Shown here: in pieces, positions 1-11,899 of the stretch
Numbering within the stretch: position 1 is the first letter of the stretch
Layout: each line of letters begins with the position of its first letter
Assembly (NCBI RefSeq): GCF_025602895.1
Contig: NW_026516314.1
Span: 62,001 to 126,000, forward strand
Direction: 5' to 3'
Length of the DNA: 64,000 bases
From: Polychytrium aggregatum
Taxonomy: Eukaryota > Chytridiomycota > Chytridiomycetes > Polychytriales
The notes under the pieces: generated by a model
What the model was told of the DNA's origin: nothing
What the model saw: only the letters and a program-made list of their open reading frames with translations
The model's database searches: none
Position numbers and translations under genes: made by a program

Positions 1-2820
1 CGAACCCGCGCGGTCGTGACTTGCAGGCGACTGCAGGAGTGCATGCCTCGCCCCACTTGAGCTCGGCCGTCGCTTCTGGATCGGCGCCGTCGGGTCGAAA
101 GTCCCACACCAGCAGATAGACCTGTCCCATCTCGACCTCCGAGGCCGACTCGACTGTGCACATGATATAGCTGCCACTCGAGTCCATCGTGACGTCCGTG
201 ATGACCTCGGTCGGCTTGATGTACGTTCCAGCGGTATGCAGGTAGGAGCTGCTTTCGCTGAGTCGGTAGAGCAAACGGCCTTCGCAAATGTCCCATACGC
301 AAATCTGAGGCCGCCATCCACAGCACCGAGGGACAATCAGAAAGCGTAAGAATATGCTACGGGGCAAATCACGATGCAGCTCCACCGTGTGGCAGTCGTT
401 CACACATCGTGCCGTCGTTGGGCAGCACTTTGCACCCTCCCCTAACGGTGCTGCTGCAACTCCAACTGTCAAGCGCATGCCAGTCTGGAGTAGCTTGGAG
501 TAGCTTGGCGACCGAGCAAGACTGTGCCTCTTTCTGCGCCAGCAAATCCGGCTCTCCAAAAACAGCAGCAACAGCGACAAGCAACAGAGCCAAACCAACC
601 TCGTTCCATCGAATGCCGCGAGTCACCAGAATGGAGTTGTAGAGCGATAGTACTGTTGGATACGCTGACGAATCCAGCTCTTCCCGAAAGTGGCTCGAGG
701 GCTCCATAAGCACACGAATGTGCTCGCCAGGCTTTGTCGATACAACCAGGAATGTCGTGTTCTGGCAATCGGTAGAACGAGATGCGATGTGAGAGCCATT
801 GCAGGCCATCCATTACTCCTGCCCACTGCCCATGGTGAGTTGTGTATCAGCATCAGCGAGCGCTCTCACCTCGAATCCGCAGACAATGTTGGTCCCCCAG
901 AAATCAATCTTGACCTCCTTGGCGAGAATCGACCGGTCGATCTGATCTTCATGTAGCTTCAGGTCGATTTGCTTCAGACACGTCTTTGTGCCGATATCCC
1001 AGATGCAGATGATGTTGTCGTTGCTGTAGGTCACGAATACCTCCTCGTGCACGGCAACGTCCAGACAATCGACACCCGGGAAGTAGCCGATGCACATCCT
1101 CTTCGACAGGTCCCAGACCCGGACGTCGTGGTCCTCGGCTCCGGTCACGGCAATATTGCGCTGGTTCGTCGACAGGCAGATCAGTGCCGCCATGTGGCCC
1201 GAGAGGTATTCTGGTGTGTGGCCGTTCACTTCGCAGACCGCGAGATTGGTATCCGAGATCCAGCACAGGTATTTGCCGCAAAGCCGAAGGTTGACTGCGT
1301 ATCCACTACAATCATCCCGCAACATCCGAGGGCGATGCAGAGGGTTCGTTGACGGGATATGGACGGACGCGGAAAAGCAGCCGTCAGCGATACATCATAT
1401 CGCGACGAGGTGTTTTGCAGCCAGCAACATGGCTCGCCGACCCAGCAGCATCCACTCTTCTTTGCACACCAGCATCCGCCAACGCACGATAAAGCCGCGA
1501 GCAGAGCACATCATGGGATCGGCATCCTGATCCGTCGCCCATGAACCGTGATCGCCACGATGCCGGTGCCAGCGCTGCCCGCCACCGACTGCAGGCCCAA
1601 TCCAGTACTATGCCGCATCCTTGCTCGCATCTGCTGCCATCGACTCGTACCTGGTTGCCTGAGTAGGCTGCCCGCATTGGAGCACGTAGCGGCGACGATC
1701 ACGCTTCACTCCGCGGGCACGACATCCAACGTCTGCCCGCAAATTGCCACCCTTTCGATTCATCTGCCGCTGCGGACTTGTCTGCCGTTGGTGCTGCCAA
1801 AGTGCGCCGTCGTGATCCTGGCGATGGACATCTCGCTGCTGCTGAGAGTCATTCATCAGATGACGTCGATACGACTCCTTGTAGTCCATCACGATCATGA
1901 ATCGATAGTTGCCACAGTACACGTTCCAAAACTGCTCGTAGATGTCCTTCCACCGGAGGGTATTGTCGATGAAATATCCGGCCCAGGGGCGCTTTTCGGG
2001 CACAAACGAATGCCCGCTGGCTCGGCTGGCTCGGCCTGCCCGGCTTTGCTTCTTGTCCGAGAGCGAGAGGGACTGTGTCTCGGCGACGATATGGCTCAGC
2101 TCTGTATGCGCTCGCGGCTCCGACTTGGAGATGGCAGAGTGAGGGTTGATGCTGAGGATGTGGTTGTCGTTGACCAGCGTCAGCCAGCGAGACTCGGTCA
2201 GCGTTCGCCAGAGCAGTTGCTCGTACTGCAGGATCAAGCGATGGGTTCGTCGGTTGGTCTGCATCATCTTGCAGAGGGTCTGGCCGTCCAAATAAAGCAT
2301 GATCCGAAGCAAGATATCGTCGGGCAGTTGCGTATCCTGAGCGCGCAAGAATGGCATTGGTGCAGGGGATTGACGGTCAGTCCACAGCAGGCACTGTCGC
2401 TCGTCATAATGCTCCTGTGGCCTGCGCTGGTGCTGCTCGACGGGCTGCTCCATCGAGCCAAACTTTCGGCTGTTCCCAGAGATCCTGGCCACCGAATACG
2501 GCCAAGCTCTCGATGCTGCCTCCTTGGCTTCCCCCGATTCCGCCCGCTGCGTGATCGCAGCTGACATTCAGCCCAGTGGCTTGAGCCACGCCAGGTCAAG
2601 CCAGTCCAAAAGCTCGATGCCTTGCCGACTCCGCCCTTACCTCGTCGTATGGATCGGCTATTTGCAGGGTGGCCTTCATTTTACGGATGTAATCTTGAAG
2701 CACAGTGAGCTTTGCACCTGGCGCCAAGCTCTCATGGTATAGCGTCTGCTCCATTGTCTCTACAAGCGAGGCAAGAGTCTGGTTGTCGGCTGTCGTCGAT
2801 GGGGATCGACAGCTCATCAT
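1..2820 (-). CDS. F-box/WD40-repeat protein (3' end beyond window)
   Basis: Reads right to left. The start is taken at the ATG ending at 2820 (context gccgccATG); the open frame above it has no other ATG. Exon 1 (2641-2820) ends at a GTAAGG donor. An F-box follows from about 2336 down (LPDDILLRIMLYLDG, then KMMQTNRRTHRLI), so the protein probably recruits a Skp1-Cul1 ubiquitin ligase. WD40-type blades appear at about 1325-870 (DHDVRVWDLSKRM, NDNIICIWDIGTK), in a further exon at about 805-603, and at about 320-1 (QICVWDICEGRLL, YLLVWDF). These would form the substrate-binding propeller. Seen: F-box, two to three WD blades, GTGAGA donor below 870. Not resolved: exon borders between 2336 and 1325, and the C-terminus, which lies left of base 1. 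Substrate cannot be told. Confidence is high for the class, low for exact exons. Confidence 0.75.
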
Positions 2821-3491
2821 GGCGGCGATGTTGGTGTTGGCGCCGGTGTCGGTGTCGGTGTCGATGTCGATGTCTATAGTGATCGCAAGCACGGACGGGA
2901 GCGATTTCTTCAGATGGGATGGCGCGGCAAGATGCAGATATGCAGGGGATGCGGAATGAGGAGAAATGGGAGCGCAAACGCTGCAAGCCCTCCGAAACGG
3001 CTCTGCTCCAGGGAGGCGAAGAAAGGGTGCAAGGAGAAGAAAGGGCGGAGCGGGGAGGGCCAGCGGGAGGACAGCGCCAGCGACAAGATTGCGATCGAAT
3101 CATCCCGTGCTCCCCCGTTTTGGGCATGCATCGAACTGCAGCCGGCACTCGGTTCACATGAAGGCCGACATCTGCACTGCCGACATCTGCACAGCAGACT
3201 GCATCAACGCAAACAATCTATTCAATCTCCTTGGCGATAGCGGCGGCCTCGGCGACAGAGCGAGGCAGTGGTCGGATATCGGGAGCGACGCGGCTGGACG
3301 GCAAGGACAAACGAACGTGGTGGACATGGAGGAAAAGGGATGGGAGCATCGGTCGACATGGAGACATACGCAGCCACAAATCAAGACCATCGATCAGTCT
3401 ACGCCGAGCAGGTCGCTTCCGTCGACTTGGGTCGATGATGCTTGTCCTCCAGCCATCCATGGAACGGCGTTCACATCCGCACCAGCACGGC
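2821..3491. other. Intergenic: 5' side of F-box/WD40 gene and 3' side of flavin reductase gene
   Basis: No gene is supported here. It holds a hexamer run (GGTGTC/GATGTC, 2845-2874) just upstream of the F-box gene ATG, and a direct repeat of CCGACATCTGCAC near 3164-3190. The unresolved last exon of the flavin reductase-like gene, if it exists, would lie in 3390-3490. Confidence 0.5.
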
Positions 3492-5034
3492 TTACCTGCG
3501 TTTGGCCTTGGCGCTGCGGATGTGCTCTTTGGAATAGAACCTGCCGATGTAACCCTGGTCCTCCAGGAACGGATATCGCTTCAGGAAGTCGAGAAAGTCT
3601 TCCTGGGTAGCCCTCGTGGTAGCCGAGCGGGATTGACCGTCGTCTTGTGTGCGCTCGGCGCTGATGATCAAATGAAGCATGTCGACGTAGAACTGCGTGA
3701 TGGTGTCGTTGTAGCCGTGCGTGATGAGATGCTGGTTGGCAGCGTTGTACTTTTGGATGCCCTCTCTGTGCGTTGATCAGGAGGTGGGTCGTCAGCATCA
3801 CCGAGACAAGACATTATGTGGGCGACGGCGCTGCATCGGCTGGAGTATCTCGAAGATGGGGGTGGGCCCATCAGGCCCTTACCGAATGAGTGGATAAGCG
3901 TCATTCTTGCTCTCTGCTTCTTGGAGATAGATCCATGCCATCCTAACATGCCGAGAGGGGATTGCGTTGAGTCGATGGAGCATGGACACCGCAGCGATCG
4001 ACCCGCAGCGATCGATCGAGGGGGCGGACCTCCTGCTCAAGCAATCATCATAGTGCTTGGATGTGGGCCGACCGCGACTGGATCGCCTACCTGAGATGGG
4101 CCCGGTGTGTCCACTCGTTGAACGATAGCCAGCCCTCCTCGAATGCTCTCATAAAGACCTCGTCGCCGACGCTGCGAAACGAGCCCTCGTAATGCAGCAG
4201 CGGATCGCCCTTGCAGTCGAGGTCTCGGACGCCGCCGACTCCAGGAATGACCTTGACGACTTCCCCATACCACACTTCATGGTCGCCCACGACCTGGGAG
4301 GTGAACGACTTGCACACGAGCGATCCCAGGCAGCCCATCAGGATCAGGTTGCGGTCTGATTCAAAGTAGTGCGGGAATGGCGCAAAGTCGCTCTGGGTCG
4401 ACGGCGACGAGAACGTGAGGGCATGAGACACCTGCTCCTTGGAGAGGACATTGACGACAAAGTTGTTGGATCGCTTCAAGATGGCCGACGTCTGTGACGG
4501 CACGCGGATGCTGAACGAGACAATCGCTGGCGAGAGCGAGACCGAGGTGAAGGAGCTGCACGTAATGCCTCGATGGCCGGCCGCTTCATTCGGATCGTTG
4601 CTTGAGGGCTCGGTGGTCACGACCACAACTGGCTCCGATCGACGGGCAGACATAAGAGGCCATCAGAGCGAGTCATAGCGTTCCAAGTATCCAGATGCGA
4701 GGCTGAGCCGGGGATCGGATGCGGGGATCGGCGCGATGGGATCGAAAGCAGATTGCGGGAAGCGAGCAAGCTTGCCTCAACGGCATCGGTCCGAGGATTC
4801 GAGCCGATGGCCAAGCAAGTCGCAATCGATTTCTGCATCTCCAGACAGCTCTCCGTCTGTACCTGGGAAGGGAACTCTTCTCATCAGCGCCCGGAGTTCC
4901 TTGCCCAGAGGGCTGATAGGCGCTGGAGCCACAGACCCGGCCATGCGTGCGCTGACGCTGGACCGGATGCTGCCGGAAAGGAGCTGTGTGGGCAGTCGCT
5001 GCAGCATCGTCCGGGCGAAGACAGAACGGATCAT
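3492..5034 (-). CDS. Flavin reductase-like (FMN-binding split barrel) protein, probable mitochondrial
   Basis: Three exons fit in phase: 4863-5034, 4091-4628 and 3496-3765, about 326 residues. Splicing exon 1 to exon 2 rebuilds LMRRVPFPVVVVTTEP, the first strand of the flavin-reductase-like domain. It is followed by GITCSSFTSVSLSPAIVSFS, the FMN-binding part of the split barrel. Exon 3 carries a C-terminal extension (EGIQKYNAANQHLITHGYN, then FLDFLKRYPFLEDQGYIG) seen in fungal members. The N-terminus is rich in Arg/Ser and lacks acid residues (MIRSVFARTMLQRLP), as in a mitochondrial presequence. Family role: FMN-dependent reduction with NAD(P)H; the substrate is unknown. Oddity: the exon 3 reading frame ends in AGG TAA, where the same bases form a GTAAGC donor, so either the gene stops at 3492 or a short last exon follows. 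The gene shares strand with the homeobox gene 345 bases upstream. Confidence 0.75.
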
Positions 5035-5378
5035 GGCTCCCGAGTCGGTGCGTTCCAGGCCGATCCGGTGGCAGGGATCGAAGCAGAGAGTGCTGCGGCT
5101 CGATTTCGGCGAGCGGATGTGCTGAAGCAGCCCGCAGCCACCAACCAGGCCCAGGGTGGGCACAATGGGCACGATGCCTGGAGTCCCCACCGCGGGCACT
5201 GCGGACCAGAGATTGCTGTGGATGGTTGCTGCATGCTCGTGCTGTATTCAGGGACGGGAATCACAAACGAAGACCCTGGCTCCAGTCCCTCAAAAGCGAT
5301 CCACATTGGCTCTTGCGTCGGCGACATCAAGCCCAAAGTGTCCGACTCCATCTTGTATATGTAGACTCCACTCCGCCG

Positions 5379-6649
5379 TCAAATGCAATCCTCAATCGAG
5401 CGCGACTCGGATTTCTTGCGCTTCTTTGGCTTTTTCTTGAGAAGTCGCCGGCGGCTGTTGATGAACCAGCTGGAGGCAAGATGATGCCAGCCGTTGAAGC
5501 GACAAACGACATGCAATCGCGAGTAAGCACATGGGCACCGATTGGCACATTACGGACACACTGTCGACACATCACGGACACACTGTGGCGAGTACTCGTT
5601 GCATCGTGGTCTACGTACTCATTGATCTGTTGGATACTCAGCCCCGTGCCATTTGCGAGTCTGTTCTTCTCCGAATCGCTTGGATATGGGTGGTCATGAT
5701 GCTCCATCAGCCACGATGTGAGGATGGCCCTGGCTTCGTCGGAGTGATTCGGGCGCTGGCGCCGAGTGTTCTTGGTCGCTTGGGCTCGAGGAGGAGGAGG
5801 CTTCTTGGATGTCTTGCTCGATGATTTCGACTCTCCGGGCCTCTTGAAAGGCGCCGGCTGATAAGGCTGATTTACTGCAACTGAACTCGGGTCTTTGGAG
5901 GCATCTTGGGTGTTGATGATGATGGTGGATTCCGAGTGGACCGAGGAAGCATCATCCGAGTGGCTCAATGCGGTGTTAATTGGAACAGAGTTGCTCGGCT
6001 CTGGGGGACAAGGGAGTCGAGCTTCGGTCCAAACGGGGTTACCTGAGTACCGCTCGCTGTCGGTGATGCTGGGTGCGATAAAGAGCGGGGTACCGTCGAT
6101 ACTAGATGCCAGATTCAAGGATTGGACCTGTCCAGACAGGTAGCGGCTCACGCAGCTGGAGCTGCTGGACAGCACCGACGCTTGAGCCAAGTGCACGATA
6201 GCGGCCCCAAAGACTTTCTCCTTCTCGATTTCCATCCAACAGATGGTCAGTACATCAGCCATGATGTTGGCCATGAGGGTGATGCGTTGCTGGAGCCGCG
6301 GTGGCCACGGATCTCTGCTAATGCAAAAGGAGCAGTCGGGAGCCGAGAGCAGACCAGCGTCGCAGCAAAGCTGGCAGTGCGTTGGCGATGCAAGGACCGA
6401 GCGACGGAGGGAGCCGAGATGCTTGCCGGCTTTTTGACAGAGGTCCGTGAGCCAGACCACAACTTGTTTGAGTCCGTCAATGCTGTGTTTGGCAGACATG
6501 ACTATGGCGAGCTTGCGCCAATACAGCATTGTAGCGACGATGCTACTGAGGTAGCTTTCCGAATCGCTGAGCGCCGGGAGAGCCACTTTGGCCCCATGTA
6601 GAGAGGCGTCGTCAGGGGCATCCGGCAAAGCCGAGATATTGTCGAGCAT
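5379..6649 (-). CDS. TALE-class homeodomain transcription factor
   Basis: Exon 1 runs 6649-5619 and exon 2 5469-5379 (TGA). Joining them at GTACGT...CAG gives QQINDWFINSRRRLLKKK, the recognition helix of a homeodomain with the Ile typical of TALE proteins. Upstream is a three-residue loop-extension signature (HPYPSDSEKNRLANGTGLS), also TALE. The homeodomain is near the C-terminus and is followed by a Lys/Arg-rich end (KKKPKKRKKSESRS), a likely nuclear signal. The N-terminal ~270 residues hold Cys pairs and helices and look like fungal mating-type/homeodomain regulators, but no named domain was recognised. A Ser/Lys-rich linker precedes the homeodomain. About 375 residues if no further intron; a possible 54-base intron near 6040-5990 cannot be excluded. 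Expected role: sequence-specific DNA binding, often as a dimer. Targets unknown. Confidence 0.85.
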
Positions 6650-6785
6650 TCTATCTGATGCTGAGGCGGCAGGACGGCAATCGAGGAACGGGCAAGAGCC
6701 AGAGATATATGGCTGGTCGGTGACAGGTTTCGCCGATCGACTTGACCTCGATCATCTGTCAACCCAGTTCTGTCGAGCCGAAACC

Positions 6786-6845
6786 GTCATGCTAGTCGTG
6801 CCTTGAGAATCCTGTCATACCAGTCGTGCCTTGAGAATCCTGTCA
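6786..6845. repeat. 28-base tandem repeat, two copies
   Basis: Unit begins GTCATGCTAGTCGTGCCTTG. Copy 1 spans 6786-6813, copy 2 spans 6814-6841 with two changes, and a third copy starts at 6842 and breaks off. Confidence 0.8.
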
Positions 6846-7309
6846 TGCCGGATATTTCGTTCGCGTCCTTTGGCCGAGATGCTCCCACGCAGCTATCGCC
6901 GTGCCAGTTGAGTTTCTTTGGAGCAGCGAGTCGAGTCGCCACCTAAACCACGCTGAAGCGGAACGGCGATTCTGTCGCTGATATTTCGGCCTGTCCAATG
7001 AACTACGGAGGTGCCACCCGAAGAATCCCTCAAGTCGTCGATGCTTCCGGCCTCGCGGCTGCTGTGGAAGGGAGGGGTCATGCCGCCATCTCGGTCCACC
7101 CCCGCGGATGGCATGGTTCGCTCGCTCCGGCCATGCTGATGCCACTCAAGGTCCAGCCCTCCAGCGAAAGGAGGGGTGCCGCTGCTGCTTGCTCTTGTGT
7201 CTGAGGAGTTTCACGGAGCGATCGGCGCACCACCCGGCCTCCGTCTGTGCTGCACATCGATTCGTCAGCGATGGCCGGCGAGGGGTTGGCGTGGGGAGCT
7301 GCCAGATGG

Positions 7310-7353
7310 GTATTGGGCATTGGGCATTGGATATTGGATATTGGGTATTGGCG
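7310..7353. repeat. 9-base tandem repeat (GTATTGGGC / ATATTGGAT)
   Basis: Five imperfect 9-base units around the core ATTGG. The same core builds the cleaner array at 11664-11746. Confidence 0.75.
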
Positions 7354-7743
7354 TTTGCATTGGACTGGGGGGCTGGCCGGGGGCAACATGGGTGGGCCGT
7401 CAGCTGCTGCCCTCGACATGGGCGCTCCGGGGACAGACGGGTCTGCATCCTTCATGGGCCTCTGCTTGGGTGGCAGCCGCCGGCCTGGCGAGCGATTTTT
7501 GCTGCAGCCACGGCCCCGTTGCATTGGTGCATCGGATGACCCCGTCGCCCGGTGGTCGCAGACGCTATGGTTGTGCTGCTGCTGTTCCCGCCAGCGATTC
7601 GTTGCACGGCATCGCCGGGGACTCACCCCCAGCATGTACTTGACAACGGACACCCGCACCCACCCGCCAGGCTCTGCTCGGTCAGCCGCCAGCAAGGCGC
7701 CTGCACCACAGATCCTGTGGCCCCGATACGACCTGCGCAACCG

Positions 7744-7776
7744 CCGATGTGCTTGCCGATGTGCTTGCCGATGTGC
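7744..7776. repeat. 12-base tandem repeat (GATGTGCTTGCC)
   Basis: Two full copies and one partial copy, intergenic. Confidence 0.7.
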
Positions 7777-8100
7777 CCGCCAGCAAGGCGGCAAAGATCG
7801 GGGAAGGTCTTGTGAGCGGCAGTCTGGCTGCGCTGCTCCCAGCCGCCTTTCCCTGCCTTGCGCTTTGGTTGCAGAAGCAGCTGCGATTGTTGTCCAGCGA
7901 GCAGTGCGCCTGTCCATGTGGGTGCTTCGAAGCAGCCGCTTGGTGCAGCAGATATGGACGGCGCATCACATGGCCGCAACACCAACGAAAAAAAGAGAAA
8001 GAACTGCCGGGGTGGCGCGAAGGAGAAAGGAGCCACGAACATGCTGCAGCTCGAGTTCACCCGAGAGGCTCTGATCGGCAGCCCGGGCACATCTGCAAAG

Positions 8101-8107
8101 TATAAAA
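8101..8107 (+). promoter_or_regulatory. TATA box of the Reeler-domain gene
   Basis: TATAAAA, 107 bases upstream of the ATG at 8208, in the right orientation. Confidence 0.6.
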
Positions 8108-8207
8108 GTCGTTCACTGGGCAGCCGACAGCGTCCTCGGCACCGGCACCTCCAGCAGCAGCTTGACTCTCCCAGGCCCAAAGACCCCATCGCTCACGACC
8201 TCGCGCC

Positions 8208-9371
8208 ATGTTCTGCACCAAAGTGTTCTCTGTCCTGCTCGCTGCGCTCTTTGCGCTCCAGGTCCATGCCTACCCCAACGGCTCCCCCGTCTGCGACTTT
8301 GGCAACGGCACCGAAGTCGCTGAGCCAATGCGCATGCAAGTCCAGGCGCCTATCTTTGCGTAAGTGCCCTCCTGCGACGACGGAACTCGTTGCGGGCTTG
8401 CGTAGCTGTGCAATCAACGACTGCTGAACTACTCGGGTGCGGTCAGCCACAATGGCCTCAGATGAACGGCAGCAGCCGCCATGCTGCCATGCTGCCATGC
8501 TGCCATACTACCATGCTACCATGCTACCATGCTGCCATGCTGCTGCCAACGATCCCTGATTGTTTGGCCATGTCCCCACCCCGCACATCCAGCCTGTCCT
8601 CGTCCTCGGCCGCCTATACCCCCGGCTCGGCTCTGAACATCACCCTCAAGAGTACCACCAACAACTCGGCCGCGTTCTTCACCGGCATCCTGCTCTATGC
8701 GGTCGCTGGGGACGGCTCCCGCGTCGGTACTTGGCAGCTCTCGTCCGGTTACAAGACTCTGTCGCAGTGCGACTCGACCAACGCTACCCTGACCCACTCC
8801 AACAACAAGAACAGACCCTCCGGCACCACTCTGCGCTGGCGGGCTCCCGCCTCGGCCGTCGGTAGCGTCACCTTTGTTGGTGTCATTGTCGTTCCCAACT
8901 CGCTTCTGCCTCCTCTCCACGCTCGTGCCGCTGCCCAACAGTCCGACATGAACGTTGAGGTCCTTGCCAACTTTACTCTGGCTGGTAAGCGTTGATGTTC
9001 GAATAGTCTCGCCCGAGCCATCTGGTTGGACTTGGGAGTTTACTGTCTTGCTGTGACAGAGCCTAACTCAAATGCCATTGCACTGACAATCGACTCGACT
9101 CTCTCATGCTCGTAACCGACCCATCCTTGCCTCCAATTCACCTTCCATCAACGTCGCTGCAACTGTTTATCTCCACGATGCCATCGCGGTCGATCAATCT
9201 GCATCGGCCACAAACACCCATGAAGGTCCCAGCTCGCCCTCTTCCTCCGGCTCCCCCAGCCCTTCCAGCACTGCCAAGGCCGCCAGCGCTGCCGCTGGCT
9301 TCCAGACGACCACCGCCTTGATCTATGCCCTTGCGATTTCTATGACCTTTGCTTTGTACTTTGTTCAGTAA
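8208..9371 (+). CDS. Secreted Reeler-domain protein, probable GPI anchor
   Basis: Exon 1 (8208-8359) encodes a signal peptide (VFSVLLAALFALQVHAYPN) followed by the first Cys of a Reeler domain. Exon 2 (8593-8984) continues in phase (SAAYTPGSALNITLKS, ILLYAVAGDG, GTTLRWRAP, VTFVGVIVVP), the usual Reeler beta-sandwich order, with N-glycosylation sites. The last exon, best fit 9226-9371, is Ser/Pro-rich and ends in a hydrophobic tail (TTALIYALAISMTFALYF), as for GPI attachment or a C-terminal membrane helix. Total about 230 residues. The 3' intron (8985-9225, 241 bases) is the least certain; a small extra exon near 9060-9112 is possible. Reeler domains occur in reelin, insect defence proteins and cell-surface redox proteins. 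Here a cell-surface role is inferred; no ligand is known. Confidence 0.75.
8477..8547. repeat. 8-base minisatellite (ATGCTGCC/ATGCTACC) in Reeler gene intron 1
   Basis: About eight near-identical units lie wholly within intron 1 (8360-8592). Confidence 0.85.
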
Positions 9372-9743
9372 ACCTAACCTCCCCGGGACACTGGACCTCT
9401 CGCTATTCTATGATCCTGTTGTCTATGAGCACATCCTCCTCGGGACGAGGATGGTAAATATCGAAATGTAATACATGAACGCGACTGCATTGTGCAGGTC
9501 AGTGGCCAATAGCCAATGGTCAATGCCTGATCGCTGACAGTTGATGGCCAAAAACTCGGTTTGCAATGTTGCGAAGCCGTCCTTGATCGCACAGCGAACG
9601 CAGAAACCCCTCGATGACCCTTCTGGCGTGGAAGCCGACTGTCCGTTGTGTCTGGCCGATGCTGAACCGAACAGTAAAGTGTGAATCGCAGCCTGCGACC
9701 TCCTTCCAGAGTCCCAACCAAATGATTTCGCCACCCCTTGTCG

Positions 9744-10806
9744 TCAGCTCAGGAGCTCCTCGATCCGAATCCGGTCCTTGTCGGTATAGATCTTGCCCAG
9801 TCTGATCTTGCCATGCTTTCGATCCAAATGCTCCTTCAGACGAATGGCATCGATGGAGTTGGGCTGTCCCTCCACCAAGAACTGCAACTCGGATTCCTGC
9901 AACGAACGGGGACAGGACGACTTAGACACGAGTGGAGGGCCACATCATCCCGAGCCATACCGTTGATGCTCCAATACCGCTCCTGCTCGTACGTCATCCG
10001 CTTCTGCCCAGCTGCTGTCGATGGTCCAAACTTACCCTGGCTGCAATCGCTCGTTCAATCTTGCCTTTCATCCGATCCACGGCCTTCTTGGCTCCCAGCG
10101 TCCCTGCCTTGCCCTCCTCGCCAGTGCAGACGAGCACGCCTTGCTTTCGTCGCTCCCATCGCTTCAGCACGCTGCTGACCCATTCGTTGGTTGCCTTGCG
10201 CTCCGCAACTTCCCACGAGCGCGCCCGTCGCTCCGAGTCGTTGATCTGCTTGGCGCACGGCGGTGCGGGCGGCTGGTAGGCCAGGTACTTTGCCTTGGTG
10301 AGTGGATCCAGGTTTTGGAACCTTCGCCGTCCGATGCGATTCGGGGAGAATGACGATCCATCGCTGAGAGGGAACGGGCGGTATTTTGCGCTATCGAGTG
10401 AATCGATCATATTGTTGTCGGTTTTGCCCTGAGTTTTGCTGTCCCCCTCGGTTTGCGGCGACTGGGATCGACCCAGACCGGCGGCCATTGCCGAGGATGC
10501 CGCCTGGCCGTCACCTTGCCCCAAGGGCCCGCTCTTGAGTGGCGGCAGAGTGCCGGCCGGGTCTCCGCTTGCGAGTTCGCTGAGCTCATTCCTTCTCTGT
10601 CTCAATGCAATTGCTCGCTGAAATCGATTTGACAACAACGCTGGGATGTGCGTGGTGATCGAGGGCGGCAGGGCATAGTGATACTCGCTCTCGGGACGAG
10701 CTTGGGTTTGCGTTTTGCTGTTCGGAGATACCTTGGGCACCAGATCGGCCGCAGGCAGCTCCGAGGGAAACAGGGACGGCGTTCGATTTGCTCCGCGGGA
10801 CGGCAT
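9744..10806 (-). CDS. Unrecognised protein, charged, three or more exons
   Basis: The ATG ends at 10806. Exon 1 (10036-10806) encodes a 257-residue Pro/Ser- then Lys/Arg-rich segment (IGRRRFQNLDPLTKAKYLA, RSWEVAERKATNEWVSSVLK) and ends at a GTAAGT donor. A short exon follows at about 9998-9957 (KRMTYEQERYWSIN). The next coding stretch, about 9911-9744, reads ESELQFLVEGQPNSIDAIRL, then GKIRLGKIYTDKDRIRIEEL, and stops at TGA. The splice phase into this last exon does not fit: the phase-correct frame instead gives a different open reading that runs to 9520. Both frames look coding-like in part, so the 3' end is unsettled. No domain was recognised; the C-terminal part is helical and highly charged. 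Function unknown. Confidence 0.55.
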
Positions 10807-11899
10807 CGAGTAGAGTCAGATCTTCCAAAGAGAGGATAGCCATGGGAATGGGAATCAATCGATAGACTGCATGACGACCCGGTGCTCGATAACGCAACTT
10901 GCAGATACCTCCGTTCGTTGCGCACAGCCTCTACCGTGATTATACCACTGTATCAAGCAGTGGCGGATTAGTCACATACCAGGCAAAACCGATCGGGGTG
11001 CGGTGCCGATGGATGCGAGAGGAAAGGGTGAACTGGTGGCTGTTGGGAGAAAGGCGGCTGCTCTCCGTCGTCACGCACTGGTGATTTGCCTTCGTCTCGG
11101 AAGCCGAGTTTTGGCTGGATGCAACGGGCTGGTGGGAATGGACTGGGTCCTCGCTCGATCGACTGAAGGTCCCTGCTAGTCTTGCTCGTCGGGTTGTCTG
11201 CGACAATCGCTCCGGTGCGGCATCACTCGAATTCCAGAGTTTGGACGTCAGCGCCACTGGGCCGGTGGATTCCAATCAGATGTTGCAGGGGCTGGGTGGC
11301 GATTGGGAGGGCCACGATATTGTTGGGTCGTAACAGTTGCTACAAAATAGATTTCTTTGGATGCTGCTGAGAGCGAGGCAAGTCCACTCATTCCCTCTGC
11401 TCTGTTGATGATTATTGTTTCAGACTGAACGAGAAGAGTGTATGGCATTGTGAGATGGATGGGATCTGGTGGATCACCCCATAGCTCAAAGGGTTCACTG
11501 CCATCATTGCAAAGGAAGTGAGAGATGGGTGGAGGGACGGAATGCTGGGGTCGTGGGAGAGGGAAAGGAAATGCCAAGCTCTGCTGGCGGCGCATTCAAT
11601 GTTGCAGCGATAGGCCGCACACCATATGAATCAATCGAAGAAAATGGGACACCGCTGGTTTGTATATTGGATGTATTGGATGTATTGGATGTATTGGATG
11701 TATTGGATGTATTGGATGTATTGGATGTATTGGATGTATTGGATGCCAAATACAACATCGCCGCTTCATCGGAACCATTGTGGAATATCACTGTCGGTAC
11801 CATGGTGTCTGGGATGGATGATGGCGGCGCAATTTGCGTGGCTGACCGTTTGCATGTTCAGTATCGGAATGTGATGGTTTGGGAGTGGTACTCAGTGGA
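10807..11899. other. Intergenic, 1.1 kb, with a perfect 9-base minisatellite
   Basis: Nothing gene-like was supported. The sequence AATGGGACACC at 11642 resembles the left boundary of the mobile-element fragments described at 28 kb, but the match is short. Confidence 0.5.
11664..11746. repeat. 9-base tandem repeat (GTATTGGAT), about nine copies
   Basis: Nearly perfect array; as a multiple of three it keeps all frames open, which produces meaningless repetitive peptides on both strands. Confidence 0.95.

Larger units (their letters stand above)
6650..8207. other. Intergenic, 1.56 kb, with minisatellites and the Reeler gene promoter
   Basis: Open frames here overlap on both strands without domain content or splice continuity, so no gene is called. 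The region holds three short tandem repeats and ends with a TATA box 107 bases before the Reeler gene ATG. Confidence 0.5.

Noticed and set aside
1548-2564. Plus-strand open frame of 338 codons
   Set aside because: Antisense to the F-box exon; Leu/Pro-rich shadow reading.
7078-7917. Long open frames on both strands at 7.1-8.1 kb
   Set aside because: GC-rich DNA with few stops and several minisatellites; no domain, no splice continuity, Arg/Cys-rich products.
11596-11803. Repetitive peptides (VLDVLDVLD, IHPIHPIHP) as a repeat protein
   Set aside because: They come from the 9-base minisatellite, which is open in all frames; no flanking coding sequence.
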